The notes under the pieces were generated by a model. The model searched no databases, was not told where the DNA came from, and saw only the letters and a list, made by a program, of their open reading frames with translations. A stretch of DNA of 24,486 nucleotides, taken from a virus. A program made the translations under genes and the position numbers. Each line of letters starts with the position of its first letter. The first letter of the stretch is position 1. Below are positions 1 through 6,475 of the stretch, piece after piece. Location: positions 1 through 24,486 of the IMG/VR virus record IMGVR_UViG_3300046000_003341. One strand, 5' to 3'.

Positions 1-387
1 CTCAATAAGTACTACATTACTCGCGCAGAGAGTGATTCTTCTCTAGCCTATTCGTATAGTGAAGTTCCATACATAATTGAGTTTACCTTGAGTATCATGA
101 ACCGATCTATCGAAGATGGGTATCAAATACTTGAACAAATCCTACCGTACTTCACCCCCGACTTCACGGTCACTTTGAACTTTACTGAACTTGATAAGAA
201 AGTTGATGTGCCAATTGTCCTTTCGTCAGTAACCTCACTAGAGGATTACGAAGGGGATATGCAGACTCGCCGTACTATCACTCACTCTCTGACTTTCCAA
301 GCCAAGTCTTATATCTTTGGACCAGTTATCAATTCTGGTCTGATTCGTGAAATTAGACTTACATTCCAAGAACTGACTGATGACTAA
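1..387 (+). CDS. 15: Tail sheath stabiliser and completion protein (gp15-like), 5' truncated by the window edge
   Basis: The reading frame is open from the first base, so this is the last 128 codons of a gene that starts upstream. In T4, gp15 caps the tail after sheath assembly and joins it to the head neck. The visible part follows the T4 gp15 C-terminal half as I know it: a segment with IVEQILPYF-type spacing (here ILEQILPYF, about residues 40-48 of the visible part), then a short acidic stretch, an RR pair and a SLTF strand, then a GLIR segment near the end. An internal ATG at 88 is not the real start, because homology continues upstream of it. The stop TAA shares one base with the ATG of the next gene (TAATG at 385-389), suggesting coupled translation. 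Its place before gp16 matches T4 order. Confidence 0.85.
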   Translation, partial: LNKYYITRAESDSSLAYSYSEVPYIIEFTLSIMNRSIEDGYQILEQILPYFTPDFTVTLNFTELDKKVDVPIVLSSVTSLEDYEGDMQTRRTITHSLTFQAKSYIFGPVINSGLIREIRLTFQELTDD

Positions 388-2834
388 TGCCTACTGAGGA
401 AAATAACCTAAATTCGTTCCTTTCAAACTACCGTGTTATTACAACGGCTACGGAATCCACGGACTTAGAAACAGCGAATATTCTCAAGCATATCATCATT
501 ACAGTAGAGCAAAAGGAAGTAACGCCCACCATATACTTTAGTCGCGGCATCATTCCCTATCTCGCACCAACGGAAGACCTTAATCTGTATACGGACACCC
601 TTGGAGTAGCCCCCCAACTTGGTATCTCGTTTGAGTATGCAAACTTCTTTGCAGGTGTAACATTTCTGCAAAATCTTAATCTGCACATGGCATATGATGG
701 GGATCAATTAGACGATGCTGCCCATTGCACGGTTGGCTATGCTGTCGGTGGTGTGAACATGTATGGAGCCTTCAAACCTCTGTACGACAACTACCGATTG
801 TTGCAACAATATCCCTACTTTTACACTTTGACTGCGGGAAATGAACCTTATGCCACATCAACATTTAGTGGGGTAACTGAAAAGGGATCGTCAGCAGGAA
901 CCTACACCCTAGTGAACTTTGGTGGGACAATTGCTCCATTTCAGTTGATGTTTCACCCCAATACTGTCGGGGTCACTCATTCAGCAGGGTTGCCGATAGG
1001 AACAGGAGGAAATCCGCTCTATTTTGGGTTGTCTGCTAATTCATCGCTCAACACATCAATCAAGTCTTTGTATTTCAATCCTGATATGCATTTCTCCTTG
1101 AGGAGAAATCTTAGTATATTGAAGGATCGTGGAATAACTTTCGATGCTTTGCTTGCATCATTTGAGCCTCACTATCAATTTGTAAAGTACTCAGACAATG
1201 ATTTCACGGACACCCTTGCGAATATCATTTCCCTCTACAACGGCAACACAGCCAATCCCGCATGGACGGTAGAGTTGTTGCGAAGCGCAGGAACAACTTC
1301 GGGTGTGGTAAATCTCCAAGGTTTCAATACTGCTAACGACTTCAACAACCGATTCTTTGAGGAAATCAAAAAATATCCAAGAAAATATAAGACTACTGCC
1401 GAAGAGTTTAACATAGGGCATTATGGGATTCCTTACTCGACAAGTATGTTTGGTTGGTCGAGTCAAATACCAAATCCAGGTATCGCTGTTGACGGAACAG
1501 GACCATACGCTTCTGTTGGCTCACAGTACTACCTTACGCGCCTTGCAGGGCTTACTCTCTATCCACCCCCTCAGACATACAACTATGGCGGGAACACCTC
1601 CTTTGGGGGTTCAGGTGGCACTAGCAGATGGAATTCTTACAACAGAGCAAAGGCACTAGATTCCTCTTACTTCCCTGAGTATTTCAAGATGGGTGGGACT
1701 GCCGCCGCCTTCTTGACAGGGTTCACAGCATCTAATTTAGTCCCCGCAAACATACTCAAGTTGTTTGATGACACAAGTGGTCGAATTGGGCCTCTAGGGA
1801 CGAGAATGAACTTTCTTGATTCATATTACTATGATTTGTATCAAGAGACATTACAGTATGGTGGGTATCGGTATGTGAATTTCTACCCTATGGAGTTTAC
1901 TACTAGATCCAACCCACTTATTCCTATGCAAGTGAAGGGATCTTTGTCTCGCAACTATCATTCTAGACGAGATTGTACAATACATCAAGATCTTGGTGGA
2001 AACACAGCAGAGCGATTATTCAATCTAAAGAAGAGCATAAGCGATAGCATACATTCTGCCCTAAAGATGTGGAAACTTTCACTCGATGAGGTGGGTAAGT
2101 TCGATTATCGAATCATGCCGACTATAAGTGGGCGAAGTGAAGATCTAGACCTTACAAGAGGTGGCTCTGTTCCATACTCAGCGGAAGATTTTGTAGAGTA
2201 CTTAGTGACCCCTTTGTTTGATGGTGATGTCCCTGCTAATGGGTTCATATTGAAGGATGATGTAAACGAGTACCTTCTTAACGGGTTTTATTACGGAAAC
2301 CTTGTTAGGGGGGCAAACGAGTACACCAATGTGATCACGAATAGTGGTGCTTCAGGAACAGATAAAACAACCGCATTTGTTCGTGGAATGGAAACTTATT
2401 TCTTTGACTTACAATCAACACAACACAATATGGTGGGAAGCATGTTGTCTGATTTTGGGCTTACTCTTACTGATCCACACACATCAGAATACTTGAACAC
2501 GACAAACTCAGGACGATTTAGCGATTATCGAGTATTTGAAACCAATACAGGAATAACTGGCGGAAACACTAAGATTCCTTATGGGTTCAACGGCTCTTTC
2601 AAATGGTATGGAGTTCCGTTGAACTCTAGTTGCATCATTACAAGAAACTTGTCTTTGAGGAGTCGTTGGCTATCTACGACCAACGACAACATAAATACTG
2701 CGTATGAGATTCTCAGAGATGCTTACTTCGAACTAACGAAAGAACAAATTAGTGCGACCAAGGCTTACTTTGTCTCCAACGACATTACAACTTTGGTGGA
2801 GTATAGAGCGACAGATAAAAGTGTAGGAAGGTGA
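387..2834 (+). CDS. Large protein of unknown function inserted between gp15 and gp16
   Basis: This is an 815-residue protein that I do not recognise. It begins with ATG overlapping the gp15 stop by one base and ends just before gp16, so it is expressed with tail-completion and packaging genes. It has no visible signal peptide or membrane span. The composition is rich in Tyr, Phe, Asn, Gly, Ser and Thr, with a Gly-rich linker near residues 401-412, which looks like a virion or host-contact protein. The C-terminal 100 residues become more helical and charged. T4 has no gene here. By context (inference) it may be a tail, neck or fibre-like structural component; an enzyme is less likely because I see no catalytic motif. 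Length, intact frame and codon use like its neighbours argue that it is a real gene. Confidence 0.8.
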   Translation: MPTEENNLNSFLSNYRVITTATESTDLETANILKHIIITVEQKEVTPTIYFSRGIIPYLAPTEDLNLYTDTLGVAPQLGISFEYANFFAGVTFLQNLNLHMAYDGDQLDDAAHCTVGYAVGGVNMYGAFKPLYDNYRLLQQYPYFYTLTAGNEPYATSTFSGVTEKGSSAGTYTLVNFGGTIAPFQLMFHPNTVGVTHSAGLPIGTGGNPLYFGLSANSSLNTSIKSLYFNPDMHFSLRRNLSILKDRGITFDALLASFEPHYQFVKYSDNDFTDTLANIISLYNGNTANPAWTVELLRSAGTTSGVVNLQGFNTANDFNNRFFEEIKKYPRKYKTTAEEFNIGHYGIPYSTSMFGWSSQIPNPGIAVDGTGPYASVGSQYYLTRLAGLTLYPPPQTYNYGGNTSFGGSGGTSRWNSYNRAKALDSSYFPEYFKMGGTAAAFLTGFTASNLVPANILKLFDDTSGRIGPLGTRMNFLDSYYYDLYQETLQYGGYRYVNFYPMEFTTRSNPLIPMQVKGSLSRNYHSRRDCTIHQDLGGNTAERLFNLKKSISDSIHSALKMWKLSLDEVGKFDYRIMPTISGRSEDLDLTRGGSVPYSAEDFVEYLVTPLFDGDVPANGFILKDDVNEYLLNGFYYGNLVRGANEYTNVITNSGASGTDKTTAFVRGMETYFFDLQSTQHNMVGSMLSDFGLTLTDPHTSEYLNTTNSGRFSDYRVFETNTGITGGNTKIPYGFNGSFKWYGVPLNSSCIITRNLSLRSRWLSTTNDNINTAYEILRDAYFELTKEQISATKAYFVSNDITTLVEYRATDKSVGR
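2825..2831 (+). promoter_or_regulatory. Ribosome binding site that sets the gp16 start
   Basis: AGGAAGG lies 8 bases before the ATG at 2840. The GTG at 2831 in the same frame has no comparable site in front of it, so ATG 2840 is the likely start. The site lies inside the end of the preceding gene. Confidence 0.6.
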
Positions 2835-2839
2835 TTATT

Positions 2840-3349
2840 ATGAGTAAAATGGATGAAAATATTTCGGAGATTCTCAATATGAATCCCGAACCCGCCGCCA
2901 TCATTGTCAGAAAAGATGATTCTCACCTTCCAAAGGGTGTGGTTGTTGGCATGGATGAAGTTGACAAGGATTTTCAAACGGCGCGAAAGAACATCAAGGA
3001 ACTCATTTCCCTTGGATTCAACGCCATAGATGGCATAATGAAGGTGGCATCCGAAGGTGACTCCCCTAGAGCCTATGAAGTGGTATCTCAAATGATCAAG
3101 ACTGTGGCTGAAGCAAACAGAGATTTGGTAGAACTACATCAACGAATGAAGACAATCAAGCAAGAGAAGTATGAGCCTACCACAGTAACAAACACCTCAA
3201 ATTCTTTGTTTCTTGGTTCGACAAAAGACTTACTTGAATTGATGAATCCTAAGCGCAGTTTCACTAAATCGGTGGCAGAATCTTCTGTTATCTTGGACGA
3301 AACAAAAGGATTGATAGATCATGATACCGAAAAAACCAAACAAACCTAA
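2840..3349 (+). CDS. 16: Terminase small subunit (gp16-like)
   Basis: The protein has 169 residues from ATG 2840, close to the T4 gp16 length of 164. In T4, gp16 forms a ring that recognises viral DNA and stimulates the ATPase and nuclease of gp17. The N-terminus carries the family pattern NPEPA followed by PKGVVV and a DxDF-type segment, then a helical core with AIDGIM and the PRAYEV motif (around residues 72-77), and a TKDLLELM segment near residue 130. An in-frame GTG at 2831 would add three residues, but the ribosome site favours ATG 2840. The gene overlaps the start of the large subunit by 29 bases (3321-3349), so the two subunits are probably translationally coupled. Confidence 0.88.
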   Translation: MSKMDENISEILNMNPEPAAIIVRKDDSHLPKGVVVGMDEVDKDFQTARKNIKELISLGFNAIDGIMKVASEGDSPRAYEVVSQMIKTVAEANRDLVELHQRMKTIKQEKYEPTTVTNTSNSLFLGSTKDLLELMNPKRSFTKSVAESSVILDETKGLIDHDTEKTKQT

Positions 3350-3737
3350 CAAACCTGTAGAAACCAAGAACTATCTTGGCAATTCAAATCTTAAAGCATC
3401 AGATGTTCCGATTCAGTTCACGAAGCATCAGTTGGAAGAGTATGCTCGTTGTCAACGAGATCCTGTATACTTCATTCGAAATTATGTAAAGATTATCAGT
3501 CTAGACAAGGGTCTTGTTCCGTTTGACCTCTACGACTTTCAAGAAGAGATTGTCCAAAGCATTCACAACAATAGATTTGTTATCGCAAAATTGCCTCGCC
3601 AGACGGGCAAGTGTTTCGATATATATACTAAGGTGAATGTTCGTAATAAGAAAACTGGCGAAGTCCGTGAAATGACCGTAGGAGAACTATATGATAACAT
3701 CAAAACCAACCAAGACCAAAAACTGCCTCCATTGTGA
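3321..3737 (+). CDS. 17: Terminase large subunit, N-terminal fragment fused to a split-intein N-segment (gp17-N/IntN)
   Basis: This 138-residue ORF holds the first 97 residues of the packaging motor ATPase plus about 41 residues of intein. Residues 31-97 match the start of T4-type gp17, including the DFQEEIV segment and the P-loop beginning RQTGK (residues 93-97). Right after the P-loop Lys comes Cys98, then an intein block A pattern (C-F-D-I-Y-T-K-V) and a short helix (MTVGELYDNI); the frame then stops. Alone it cannot bind ATP properly, because the P-loop Ser/Thr is missing. The rest of the enzyme is encoded at 4661-6427. The ATG lies within the end of gp16, with AAAGGA at 3305-3310 as a possible ribosome site. 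The predicted product of trans-splicing is a 566-residue terminase; T4 gp17 is 610. Confidence 0.9.
   Translation: MIPKKPNKPNKPVETKNYLGNSNLKASDVPIQFTKHQLEEYARCQRDPVYFIRNYVKIISLDKGLVPFDLYDFQEEIVQSIHNNRFVIAKLPRQTGKCFDIYTKVNVRNKKTGEVREMTVGELYDNIKTNQDQKLPPL
3612..3734 (+). other. Split intein, N-terminal segment (IntN), 41 residues
   Basis: The segment begins with the nucleophile Cys1 (TGT at 3612-3614), with block A Thr at intein position 6. It stops after 41 residues, well before any block B histidine. The structured part is probably the first 30 or so residues. The last 15 are encoded where the endonuclease gene overlaps in another frame, so their sequence may be constrained by that gene rather than by splicing. 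Known typical split inteins (Npu DnaE) have IntN segments of about 100 residues. This one is of the short-IntN kind known from AceL-TerL (25 residues, from memory). Confidence 0.85.
3680..3684 (+). promoter_or_regulatory. Ribosome binding site for the homing endonuclease, inside the IntN coding sequence
   Basis: AGGAG is followed by 6 bases and ATG at 3691. Both the site and the start codon lie within the IntN reading frame, so the endonuclease is independently initiated yet likely coupled to terminase translation. Confidence 0.65.
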
Positions 3738-4668
3738 GAAAGAGTTTGAATACAAGAAGAAGTCTGCAAAGTTTTGTTGTCTTAGATGCCAACAAATGAA
3801 CAAAAGAGCAAATACTATCGTCGATGAGACGGGGATGGTTGCCTGTGGCTCTTGTGGCATGAAAGCCCATGATTTGGTTGGTCATATCACAAAGATCCAC
3901 AAAATGTCTGTGGGCGATTACAAAGCCCTCTACAACACCCCCACACGAAGCGACAAATATATGCAAGAGCAGTCTGATCGTATCAAAGGGGATAAGAACC
4001 CAGGATGGCAACATGGTGGGAAATTCTCCTCTCTGTCTGACAACTTCATTCATGCGAACACGACCGACAAGGCAGCAGTCATTGAAAAGATTTCCAAGTC
4101 AAACAAAGAAAATGGAAACAATGACTGCACTATGGCATATTGGAAAAATAAAGGATTTACTGAAGAGCAAGCAACAGAGAAATTGTCTGAACGACAGACC
4201 ACATTCTCATTGGATATCTGTATTGAAAAGTATGGACAAGAAGAAGGAACCAAACGATGGTCTGAACGACAAGAGAAGTGGTTGAAAAATTACAAGAAAA
4301 CCAACTTCTCCAAGGTTTCTCAATTATTGTTTTGGGAAATATACAACCAAATGTTGACAAAAACTGATGTATACTTCGCCTCCCTTTTTGGTGGTATTTG
4401 TGATGATTCAGGAAAAAATCATGAATATGTCTTAAAGACAAAAGAGATGTCCGTGAAACCCGATTTTTATCACGAACCAACAAAATCCATCATCGAGTTT
4501 GATGGAGACTATTGGCATGGAAAACATAGAGGAGACGATACAAGAGAGAAGGAAAGAGACGCAGCACTTCTCAAAGAAGGCTTCCGAGTCCTCCATATCA
4601 AAGAACGAGACTACAGAGCAAATCCAAACCAAGTGACAATACAATGTTTGGAGTTTCTAAATGGCTGA
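3691..4668 (+). CDS. Free-standing homing endonuclease, zinc-finger plus Vsr-like (EDxHD-type) nuclease
   Basis: A 325-residue protein encoded between the two halves of the split terminase gene. Residues 12-33 form a CxxC...CxxC zinc finger (Cys12, 15, 29 or 30, and 33). Residues 52-70 form a second finger of C2H2 kind (Cys52, Cys55, His65, His70). Residues 92-110 carry a KGDKNPGW stretch resembling NUMOD3-type DNA-contact modules. Residues 145-200 hold two related helical units, each ending in SERQ. The C-terminal part is a Vsr-like fold: PDF (Asp258), then Glu269-x-Asp271...His276 and further acids, a pattern like the EDxHD homing nucleases. Known role of the family: cutting intein-free alleles to drive homing; the target here would be the terminase P-loop codons (inference). 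It starts inside IntN and ends 5 bases into IntC. Confidence 0.85.
   Translation: MITSKPTKTKNCLHCEKEFEYKKKSAKFCCLRCQQMNKRANTIVDETGMVACGSCGMKAHDLVGHITKIHKMSVGDYKALYNTPTRSDKYMQEQSDRIKGDKNPGWQHGGKFSSLSDNFIHANTTDKAAVIEKISKSNKENGNNDCTMAYWKNKGFTEEQATEKLSERQTTFSLDICIEKYGQEEGTKRWSERQEKWLKNYKKTNFSKVSQLLFWEIYNQMLTKTDVYFASLFGGICDDSGKNHEYVLKTKEMSVKPDFYHEPTKSIIEFDGDYWHGKHRGDDTREKERDAALLKEGFRVLHIKERDYRANPNQVTIQCLEFLNG
4650..4653 (+). promoter_or_regulatory. Ribosome binding site for the IntC-terminase ORF
   Basis: GGAG stands 7 bases before ATG 4661, inside the end of the endonuclease gene. It lets the second terminase fragment be initiated on its own, as trans-splicing needs. Confidence 0.5.
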
Positions 4669-5017
4669 ATTTACAAAAGAATTTACAACAGATGAGTGGG
4701 AAGTTGAAACACCAACAGGATGGCAGTCATTCTCAGGTATAGGTGAAACTATTCCATACAAGGTTTGGGTGCTAAAAACCATCAACTTATCCCTGAGATG
4801 TGCAGATAAGCACATAGTGTATAGATTAGACGCTCATACAAATACAATAGAAGAAACTTTTGTTGATGAATTGCATATTGGTGATATTATCCAGACCAAA
4901 CATGGCTATGAGATTGTCACATCCGTAGAAGAAACAGATGAAATTGTTCCCATGTACGATCTCACTGATGTTGATGGAGGGAATGTCTACTATACCAATG
5001 ACATTCTTTCTCACAAT
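4661..5017 (+). other. Split intein, C-terminal segment (IntC), 119 residues
   Basis: The segment carries all intein blocks after block A. Residues 15-27 (a TPTGW...FSGI stretch) look like the strand pair normally following block A. Block B has His51, but the usual Thr three residues earlier is Ala48. A VGD-like turn (HIGDII, residues 72-77) follows. Block F begins near PMYDLTDV, and the segment ends in block G with His118-Asn119, the catalytic pair for Asn cyclisation. Ser120 is the +1 extein nucleophile. There is no LAGLIDADG endonuclease domain in it. The endonuclease function is supplied by the separate gene upstream. Confidence 0.87.
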
Positions 5018-6427
5018 TCGACAACAATCACCGCATATCTTCTTCATTATATTTTGTTCAATCAGAGTGTGAATGTTGCCATTCTCGCTAACAAGATGGC
5101 TACCGCGCGAGAACTTCTCGGTCGTTTGAAACTTGCCTATGAATATCTTCCGAAGTGGTTGCAGCAGGGCATCGTAGAATGGAACAAAGGGTCAATCCAA
5201 TTAGAGAACGGATCAAGAGTCCTTGCTTCCGCGACTTCTTCTTCGGCAATTCGTGGTGGAAGTTTTTCCGCAATTTTGCTTGACGAATTTGCTTATGTTC
5301 CTCAAGAAATTGCAGAAGAGTTTTTCTCGTCGGTATACCCAACTATCTCTTCGGGTACTGAAACAAAACTTATGATTGTGTCCACACCACACGGTATGAA
5401 TTTGTTCTACAAGTTGTGGACAGATGCGATCAATCGACGAAATTCTTATATTCCATTTGAGGTACATTGGTCTGATGTTCCAGGCAGAGACGAAAAGTGG
5501 CGACTTGAAACAATTGCAAATACGAGCGAAGAGCAATTCAACACAGAGCATGGATGTGAATTTCTTGGCTCTATCCAAACCTTAATATCACCCGCCAAAC
5601 TAAAGACTCTTGCATACATAGACCCCATCGTAAAGAACGGGGATGGTTTTAAGGTATACGAAAAACCCGAACCCAAACATGTATATGTCATGTGTGTGGA
5701 TACCTCTAGAGGAACAGGAAATGATTATTCCGCATTCACAATAATTGACATAACCCATTCGCCCTACAAATTGGTGGCTATTTTTAAGAATAACATAATT
5801 TCCCCGATGGTGTTCCCTACAGCGATTGATGTTGCCGCCAAACAATACAACAACGCTCATGTGTTGATTGAGTTGAATGATATGGGTGAGGCTATCGCAA
5901 ACTCTATGCATTCTGAGTTAGAGTATGGAAATATAATCAGCGTGAGTCACAAAGGGAGAAAGGGGCAAGTCGTAGATGGGGGGTTTGGTTCGGGTGGCAG
6001 TCAGTTGGGTGTGAGAACGAGTGAGCCTGTAAAGCGAATGGGGTGTTCTACTCTAAAGTCAATGATTGAGTCAAATAGATTGATTATTCAAGATTATGAC
6101 ACTATCAGAGAACTTTTCTCCTTTGTGGTAAGAAAAAACTCCTTTGAAGCAGAACCAGGTCACAACGACGATTTGGTGATGACATTGGTACTCTTTTCGT
6201 GGTTGTGTACTCAGCCATATTTCAAGGATATGACGAACATGAACATCAAGCATGAGATGTTCTCAGAGACAATCAAACAACTCGAAGATGATATGACCCC
6301 ATTTGGATTTCTAGATGATGGTGATGATACTCCAGTTCCTGAGCGGGAGGCTGACGGATCGTTGTGGTACAAGGATGCCAAGGAAAAGTATGAGGAATGG
6401 CAATCTACCCGAAATCAATGGTCGTAA
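4661..6427 (+). CDS. 17: Terminase large subunit, C-terminal fragment preceded by a split-intein C-segment (IntC/gp17-C)
   Basis: The ORF has 588 residues: 119 of intein, then 469 of packaging motor. Extein residues start with STT, completing the P-loop begun in the other fragment. Walker B is LLDE (Asp208, Glu209), followed by the ATPase coupling motif STP (residues 241-243). The nuclease domain that cuts the DNA concatemer has its RNase-H-like acids at Asp347 (CVDTS), Glu404 (LIELND) and Asp503/504 (HNDD). In T4 the spliced equivalent docks on the portal and pumps DNA into the prohead. The start ATG overlaps the endonuclease stop by 8 bases. The last 50 residues are acidic and probably flexible. 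Without trans-splicing to the first fragment the ATPase would be incomplete. Confidence 0.92.
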   Translation: MAEFTKEFTTDEWEVETPTGWQSFSGIGETIPYKVWVLKTINLSLRCADKHIVYRLDAHTNTIEETFVDELHIGDIIQTKHGYEIVTSVEETDEIVPMYDLTDVDGGNVYYTNDILSHNSTTITAYLLHYILFNQSVNVAILANKMATARELLGRLKLAYEYLPKWLQQGIVEWNKGSIQLENGSRVLASATSSSAIRGGSFSAILLDEFAYVPQEIAEEFFSSVYPTISSGTETKLMIVSTPHGMNLFYKLWTDAINRRNSYIPFEVHWSDVPGRDEKWRLETIANTSEEQFNTEHGCEFLGSIQTLISPAKLKTLAYIDPIVKNGDGFKVYEKPEPKHVYVMCVDTSRGTGNDYSAFTIIDITHSPYKLVAIFKNNIISPMVFPTAIDVAAKQYNNAHVLIELNDMGEAIANSMHSELEYGNIISVSHKGRKGQVVDGGFGSGGSQLGVRTSEPVKRMGCSTLKSMIESNRLIIQDYDTIRELFSFVVRKNSFEAEPGHNDDLVMTLVLFSWLCTQPYFKDMTNMNIKHEMFSETIKQLEDDMTPFGFLDDGDDTPVPEREADGSLWYKDAKEKYEEWQSTRNQWS

Positions 6428-6475
6428 TCTAAATCTCCAAAATCCTACATATCGTAGATTCATCGGGAGAACAAA

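Larger units (their letters stand above)
3612..5017 (+). mobile_element. Fractured-gene element: split intein plus free-standing homing endonuclease inside the terminase gene
   Basis: This is the full insertion that interrupts the large terminase coding sequence between the P-loop Lys codon (3609-3611) and the Ser codon (5018-5020). It holds IntN (3612-3734), an endonuclease gene (3691-4668) and IntC (4661-5017). The three reading frames all differ and overlap at both joints, by 47 and 8 bases. Removing it would rejoin the extein frame cleanly as Lys-Ser. Split inteins with an endonuclease gene between the halves were described from ocean metagenomes as fractured genes. Spread would occur when the endonuclease cuts an intein-free terminase allele and repair copies the whole element. 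Confidence 0.85.

Noticed and set aside
2690-2697. CATAAATA near the end of the 815-residue gene as a promoter for gp16
   Set aside because: It is 142 bases from the gp16 start and within coding sequence; support is too weak.
3869-4285. Alternative plus-strand frame inside the endonuclease gene
   Set aside because: The overlapping frame carries clear zinc-finger and nuclease motifs; this one has none.
3691-4668. Possibility that the terminase is simply a pseudogene broken by an endonuclease insertion
   Set aside because: Both flanks carry proper intein segments with Cys1, block B His and terminal His-Asn followed by Ser, and the exteins and their catalytic residues are intact.
6441-6460. 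Small hairpin between the terminase and the first sheath gene
   Set aside because: The stem is short and bulged and has no T-run, so it was not called a terminator.
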